Below, piece by piece: positions 6,575 to 9,229 of a stretch of DNA of 9,229 nucleotides; position 1 is the first letter of the stretch, and every line of letters begins with the position of its first letter. The stretch is taken from assembly GCA_030731685.1 (NCBI GenBank), contig JANQTO010000509.1, forward strand, positions 1 through 9,229, written 5' to 3'. The notes beneath the pieces were generated by a model, which ran no database searches, had not been told where the DNA came from, and was given only the letters and a program-made list of their open reading frames with translations. The stretch is from Nonlabens sp. (GTDB lineage: Bacteria > Bacteroidota > Bacteroidia > Flavobacteriales > Flavobacteriaceae). The translations under genes and the position numbers were made by a program.

Positions 6575-7427
6575 CTAGTTTCATATTATCTATAAGACGC
6601 ACGCCTTCTATATGAGCAACGATAAAAGCACGGCAAGTTCTGTCTTTAGATTTTCTTGTTACGGTTTTTAGGGTTTTTTCGTCGGCTATGGTAAAATATT
6701 CTAGCGTTATGTCTTTTTGAGCGGCATACAGTTTTTCAATATATTTCTCTGTTTGCAAAACGCTATGAACCTTAAAATGGGATTTTGCTAGTTCTAATGA
6801 TTTAAAAATAAAACCAGCTTGCATTCTTGCGGCCTTTGACAAACGCTCGTTTCTAGAACTCATCGCGAGCATATTAGGCTCTCTATGAATTGCGGCACCC
6901 TTTATTTTTATGGGTAGTTTCAGTTTTTTGACCAGCTTTTTGACAATTTGGAGTTGTTGAAAATCTTTTTCCCCAAATATGGAAACATCAGGCTTTATGA
7001 GTTTAAACAAAAATTCCAGTATGGTGCCTACACCGTCAAAATGTCCTGGCCTGTTTGCACCTTCCATAACATTTTCTAAACCATCATAGGTATATTTTTT
7101 TGCTGATACTTCATCATCATAAACATCTTCTACTGTGGGCGCATAAATACATATATTTTTAGACCCGAGCCTTTCTTGTATAATGCTTGCGTCTTTACTT
7201 ACGTCTCGAGGATATTTTTCTAGGTCATTTTGATTATTAAATTGTGTAGGGTTAACAAAGATTGAAACAACTAAAGTCGTTGTTAATGACATGGCCTCTT
7301 CCATAAGTGATAAGTGGCCTGCGTGTAAAGCACCCATAGTAGGCACAAAACCTATGGTCTCGCCCTTATTTTTCAGAGATTTAAGGTGTTTGCTTAAATC
7401 ATCTTTAGTATGTAGAATTGTTATCAT
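6570..7427 (-). CDS. panC: Pantoate--beta-alanine ligase (pantothenate synthetase) PanC
   Basis: PanC joins pantoate and beta-alanine with ATP to form pantothenate, the precursor of coenzyme A. Motifs in order: VPTMGALHAGH at 28-38 (the HIGH-like ATP site, His35 and His38), VNPTQF at 58-63, FGEKDFQQ at 151-158, and MSSRNERL at 189-196, the KMSKS-like segment. From the ATG at 7425-7427 the protein has 285 residues, the usual length. The frame stays open to a start at 7466, but that start would lie upstream of the candidate -7 promoter box, and the extra 13 residues are outside the family. One small oddity is Asn185-Met186 just before LAMSSRN, where relatives usually have Asp or Asn followed by Gly. 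It is the first gene of the minus-strand operon and directly precedes panD, whose product feeds it; panB is not in this window. Confidence 0.97.
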   Translation of the reverse strand: MITILHTKDDLSKHLKSLKNKGETIGFVPTMGALHAGHLSLMEEAMSLTTTLVVSIFVNPTQFNNQNDLEKYPRDVSKDASIIQERLGSKNICIYAPTVEDVYDDEVSAKKYTYDGLENVMEGANRPGHFDGVGTILEFLFKLIKPDVSIFGEKDFQQLQIVKKLVKKLKLPIKIKGAAIHREPNMLAMSSRNERLSKAARMQAGFIFKSLELAKSHFKVHSVLQTEKYIEKLYAAQKDITLEYFTIADEKTLKTVTRKSKDRTCRAFIVAHIEGVRLIDNMKLD

Positions 7428-7447
7428 AGAGAATTCTGAATAGCCTA

Positions 7448-7478
7448 CAAACATAAGCTTTAGCAAGTTAAGTGCAAT
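7448..7478 (-). promoter_or_regulatory. panC: Candidate promoter of the panC-led operon
   Basis: On the minus strand ATTG (7478-7475) is followed by a 19-nt spacer and TATGTTTG (7455-7448), an exact TAnnTTTG. Transcription would begin near 7442, giving a leader of about 15 nt before the panC ATG at 7427. It is the only good match in the divergent intergenic region on this strand and supports the shorter PanC start. Confidence 0.55.
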
Positions 7479-7486
7479 ATTTTTCG

Positions 7487-7494
7487 TACTTTTG
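7487..7494 (+). promoter_or_regulatory. Candidate -7 box for the GT5-like gene
   Basis: TACTTTTG at 7487-7494 matches TAnnTTTG exactly. No convincing TTG is seen at the expected distance upstream, so the -33 element is weak. Transcription would start near 7500, leaving about 30 nt before the ATG at 7531. Because the box overlaps the alternative TTG start at 7492, it argues for the ATG at 7531. The leftward panC promoter lies within the same 100 bp. Confidence 0.45.
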
Positions 7495-7500
7495 CATCTT

Positions 7501-7526
7501 GCTATAAGAATAGCAATTATAATTGC
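7501..7526 (+). promoter_or_regulatory. Two overlapping inverted repeats in the leader of the GT5-like gene
   Basis: GCTAT (7501-7505) and ATAGC (7510-7514) form a 5-bp stem around AAGA. Starting on the last two bases of that stem is the perfect 14-bp palindrome GCAATTATAATTGC (7513-7526). The two share bases 7513-7514, so as RNA they would compete, and as DNA the palindrome could bind a dimeric regulator. It lies just downstream of the candidate -7 box and 4 nt before the ATG. The sequence structure is certain; any function is inferred. Confidence 0.4.
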
Positions 7527-7530
7527 ATTT

Positions 7531-8355
7531 ATGAAGGAAAAAAGAGTTCTCTACGTATCCTCAGAAGTTATCCCATACCTACCAGAAAATGAGGCCTCAT
7601 CGATGTCTTATCTAGCTCCTAAAATGGTTAATGACCGCGGTGGCCAAATAAGAATATTTATGCCTAGGTATGGAAATATCAACGAACGTAGACATCAACT
7701 GCATGAAGTTATAAGGCTAAGTGGAATGAATTTAGTTATTAATGACTTAGATATGCCGCTTATTATCAAAGTAGCCTCCATTCCTAAAGAAAGAATGCAG
7801 GTATACTTTATAGATAATGAAGATTATTTCAAGCGTAAAGCAACTTTTACAAATGAAAAAGGCGAGATGTTTGCTGACAACGACGAGCGTGCAATTTTCT
7901 TTGCAAAAGGTGTATTGGAGACTGTTAAGAAGCTTAATTGGGGTCCAGACATCATTCACGTGCAAGGTTGGATGGCCAGTTTATTGCCGCTATATCTTAA
8001 AAACTTCTATGGCAACGACCCATTATTTAAGGATAGTAAAATAATTACTTCTATATACAATCAACCTTTTGAAGGAGCGTTAGATAGTACCATGAAGGAG
8101 AAGCTAGCTTACGATGCATTTGATGACGAATGTTTGGAGCGTTTTGAAACACCTACCTTTCTCAACCTAATGAAATCGGCAATTGAGAATAGTGATGCCA
8201 TAATCAAAGGCAGCGAGTCTCTAGATGAAGAGCTCAACACCATGATTGACGCACTTGATAAGCCAGTATTGGATTATCAGTCACCAGAAGTGTTTGCAGA
8301 TGCATACGAGAATTTCTACCTTCAGGATGTTCTAGAAAATAATGATGAAGCTTAA
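7531..8355 (+). CDS. Stand-alone GT5 (glycogen/starch synthase) N-domain-like protein
   Basis: The 274-residue protein resembles only the N-terminal half of bacterial glycogen synthases (usually about 470 residues): RVLYVSSEVIPYL at 5-17, GGQIRIFMPRYGNI at 37-50, FFAKGVLETVKKL at 123-135 and PDIIHVQGWMASLLPLYL at 139-156. The GT1-type C-terminal domain is absent, as shown by a natural stop followed at once by the next gene. The ADP-glucose-binding K-x-G-G near residue 20 is replaced by ENEASSM, and the usual H-D-W is V144-Q-G-W147. It is therefore probably not a glycogen synthase, although automatic annotation would likely call it one. The ATG at 7531 is chosen over the TTG at 7492 because the latter lies in the candidate -7 box. 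It is divergent from panC and followed after 1 nt by the DUF4270-type gene, so the pair is probably co-transcribed. I cannot state its function. Confidence 0.75.
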   Translation: MKEKRVLYVSSEVIPYLPENEASSMSYLAPKMVNDRGGQIRIFMPRYGNINERRHQLHEVIRLSGMNLVINDLDMPLIIKVASIPKERMQVYFIDNEDYFKRKATFTNEKGEMFADNDERAIFFAKGVLETVKKLNWGPDIIHVQGWMASLLPLYLKNFYGNDPLFKDSKIITSIYNQPFEGALDSTMKEKLAYDAFDDECLERFETPTFLNLMKSAIENSDAIIKGSESLDEELNTMIDALDKPVLDYQSPEVFADAYENFYLQDVLENNDEA

Positions 8356-8356
8356 T

Positions 8357-9229
8357 ATGAAGAGTATTATTAAAAATACAGCGGCCATAGTGGCTGTTGT
8401 AGCAACCCTTGTCGCATGTGATAGTGACATTAACAGCTTAGGTACAGATTTTCTAGGCGTAGATATTGACAATTTAATTCAAAATGAAGAGTTTCAAGTT
8501 GTAACCTTTAGCTCAGCTTTAAACCCAGTTCAAACTAATAGGTTTACGTCACAGCCTTTTGGTGTTTACGACGATCCTGTATATGGGAGAAGCTACCACG
8601 AGTTTGTTACGCAATTGACCATTCCATTGGCAAATCCTGATTTCGGAACAGGAGTAGTCTTGGATAGTGTCGTACTTTCTATACCACTATTTTCAAGAGT
8701 TGCTTCGGTTAATGGAGACGATAGAACTTAGTGAGGGTTTATGAAAATAATTACTTTTTAAATAGTTTTGACCCGCAAAATTTGGCTCAAGCATCTAAAT
8801 ATTTTTCAGATTTAAGATCGACAATTGACCAAAATAAAGGGGCTCTTATTTTTGAAGATCAAACATTTGGTCCAAACGCGTCTGAAGTAAGACTTATCAA
8901 TACATTGCCAGATGGTACTCCAATTCAAACTGAAGATGGTGTCAGTGTATCTACAAGGTCTGCTCCAGCCTACAGGAAAACAATCGCGCGAGTAGATAGT
9001 AATAATCCTACCCTTGTTGCTAATACTGATTACTGGATGAATAAAATCATCAACCAGCAAGGAACTGCAAATTTGAGTAGTGTAAGCTCTTTTCAAAATT
9101 ATTTTAGAGGTCTTTACTTGAGGGTTGACAACGACCCAGGGGTTCAAGGTAATTTAACGCACTTAAATCTTACAGGAGCTGCGGTAATATTGTATTACAC
9201 CTCGATGATTCAAGACGTAGGGGATGTTA
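8357..9229 (+). pseudogene. DUF4270-type lipoprotein gene, disrupted by a change of frame near 8725-8731 and cut off by the window end
   Basis: The 5' part (8357-8731) encodes a lipoprotein signal peptide, with lipobox LVAC and Cys21 counted from the ATG at 8357, followed by INSLGTDFLG and VLDSVVLSIPL, typical of the Bacteroidota-specific DUF4270 family of unknown function. It stops at TAG 8729-8731 after VNGDDRT. The next frame, open from 8725 to the window end at 9229, continues with family-like sequence: VRVYENNYFLNSFDP, YFRGLYLRVDN and AAVILYYTS. Neither part alone is a full DUF4270 protein, which I recall as roughly 500 residues or more. The shift equals loss of 3n+1 bases, and a conserved stretch of the form Y-x-L-D-S-x-Y-G that I expect between the halves is missing, so a small deletion is likelier than a single-base error. 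An earlier ATG at 8342 overlaps the upstream gene; the one at 8357 gives a normal signal peptide. A sequencing or assembly error is not excluded. Confidence 0.75.

Noticed and set aside
7428..7466. A 13-residue N-terminal extension of PanC from an upstream ATG.
   Set aside because: It would place the start upstream of the candidate -7 box and outside the family's conserved N-terminus; the ATG at 7427 fits both.
7492..7530. A TTG start at 7492 for the GT5-like protein, adding 13 hydrophobic residues.
   Set aside because: The codon lies inside the exact TAnnTTTG box and the added residues cover the two inverted repeats, so they look like leader sequence.
8726..8740. Programmed ribosomal frameshifting to join the two DUF4270 halves.
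   Set aside because: There is no slippery heptamer or clear downstream structure at the join, and a conserved segment appears to be missing, which frameshifting would not explain.
8812..9147. A 111-residue minus-strand open frame.
   Set aside because: It is antisense to the family-like second half of the DUF4270 gene, has no recognisable motif or promoter, and is likely a shadow.

Overview
The window looks like a chromosomal segment from a member of the Bacteroidota, most likely the Flavobacteriaceae (possibly marine). The support is AT-rich DNA with almost no Shine-Dalgarno sites, candidate promoters of the Bacteroidota type (a -33 TTG and a -7 TAnnTTTG), a DUF4270-type lipoprotein, a short stand-alone GT5-like protein beside panC, and a TlpA-like lipoprotein. 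I see no mobile element, CRISPR array, rRNA or tRNA.

Layout. Positions 1-203 hold no gene I can support; they contain a candidate promoter (67-96) and a small tandem repeat in the leader of an exodeoxyribonuclease III gene (204-965, +). This gene converges, with a 12-nt gap, on a tightly packed minus-strand cluster that reads from 7427 down to 978: panC, panD, a UPF0104/YbhN-type membrane protein, an esterase-fold lineage with a degenerate active site, radA, a TlpA-like lipoprotein and a membrane-anchored M23 peptidase with an SH3 domain. Gaps are 30, 6, 30, -1 (overlap), 5 and 2 nt, so the seven genes are probably one operon. A second candidate promoter sits directly before panD.

From a shared control region at about 7428-7530, transcription also runs rightward into a GT5 (glycogen/starch synthase) N-domain-only protein (7531-8355). 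One base after its stop comes a DUF4270-type lipoprotein gene (8357 to beyond the window end). That second gene is broken near 8725-8731 by a change of frame that seems to coincide with loss of a short conserved segment.

Functionally, panC and panD make pantothenate for coenzyme A, RadA and exonuclease III serve DNA repair, and the lipoprotein, M23 peptidase and UPF0104 protein act at the envelope. No single pathway unites them. The most curious signal is a perfect 16-bp palindrome, CGCTTTCGCGAAAGCG, present twice inside coding sequence and read in two different frames. Two proteins in the window (the esterase-like and the GT5-like) keep their family fold but have lost the usual catalytic residues.
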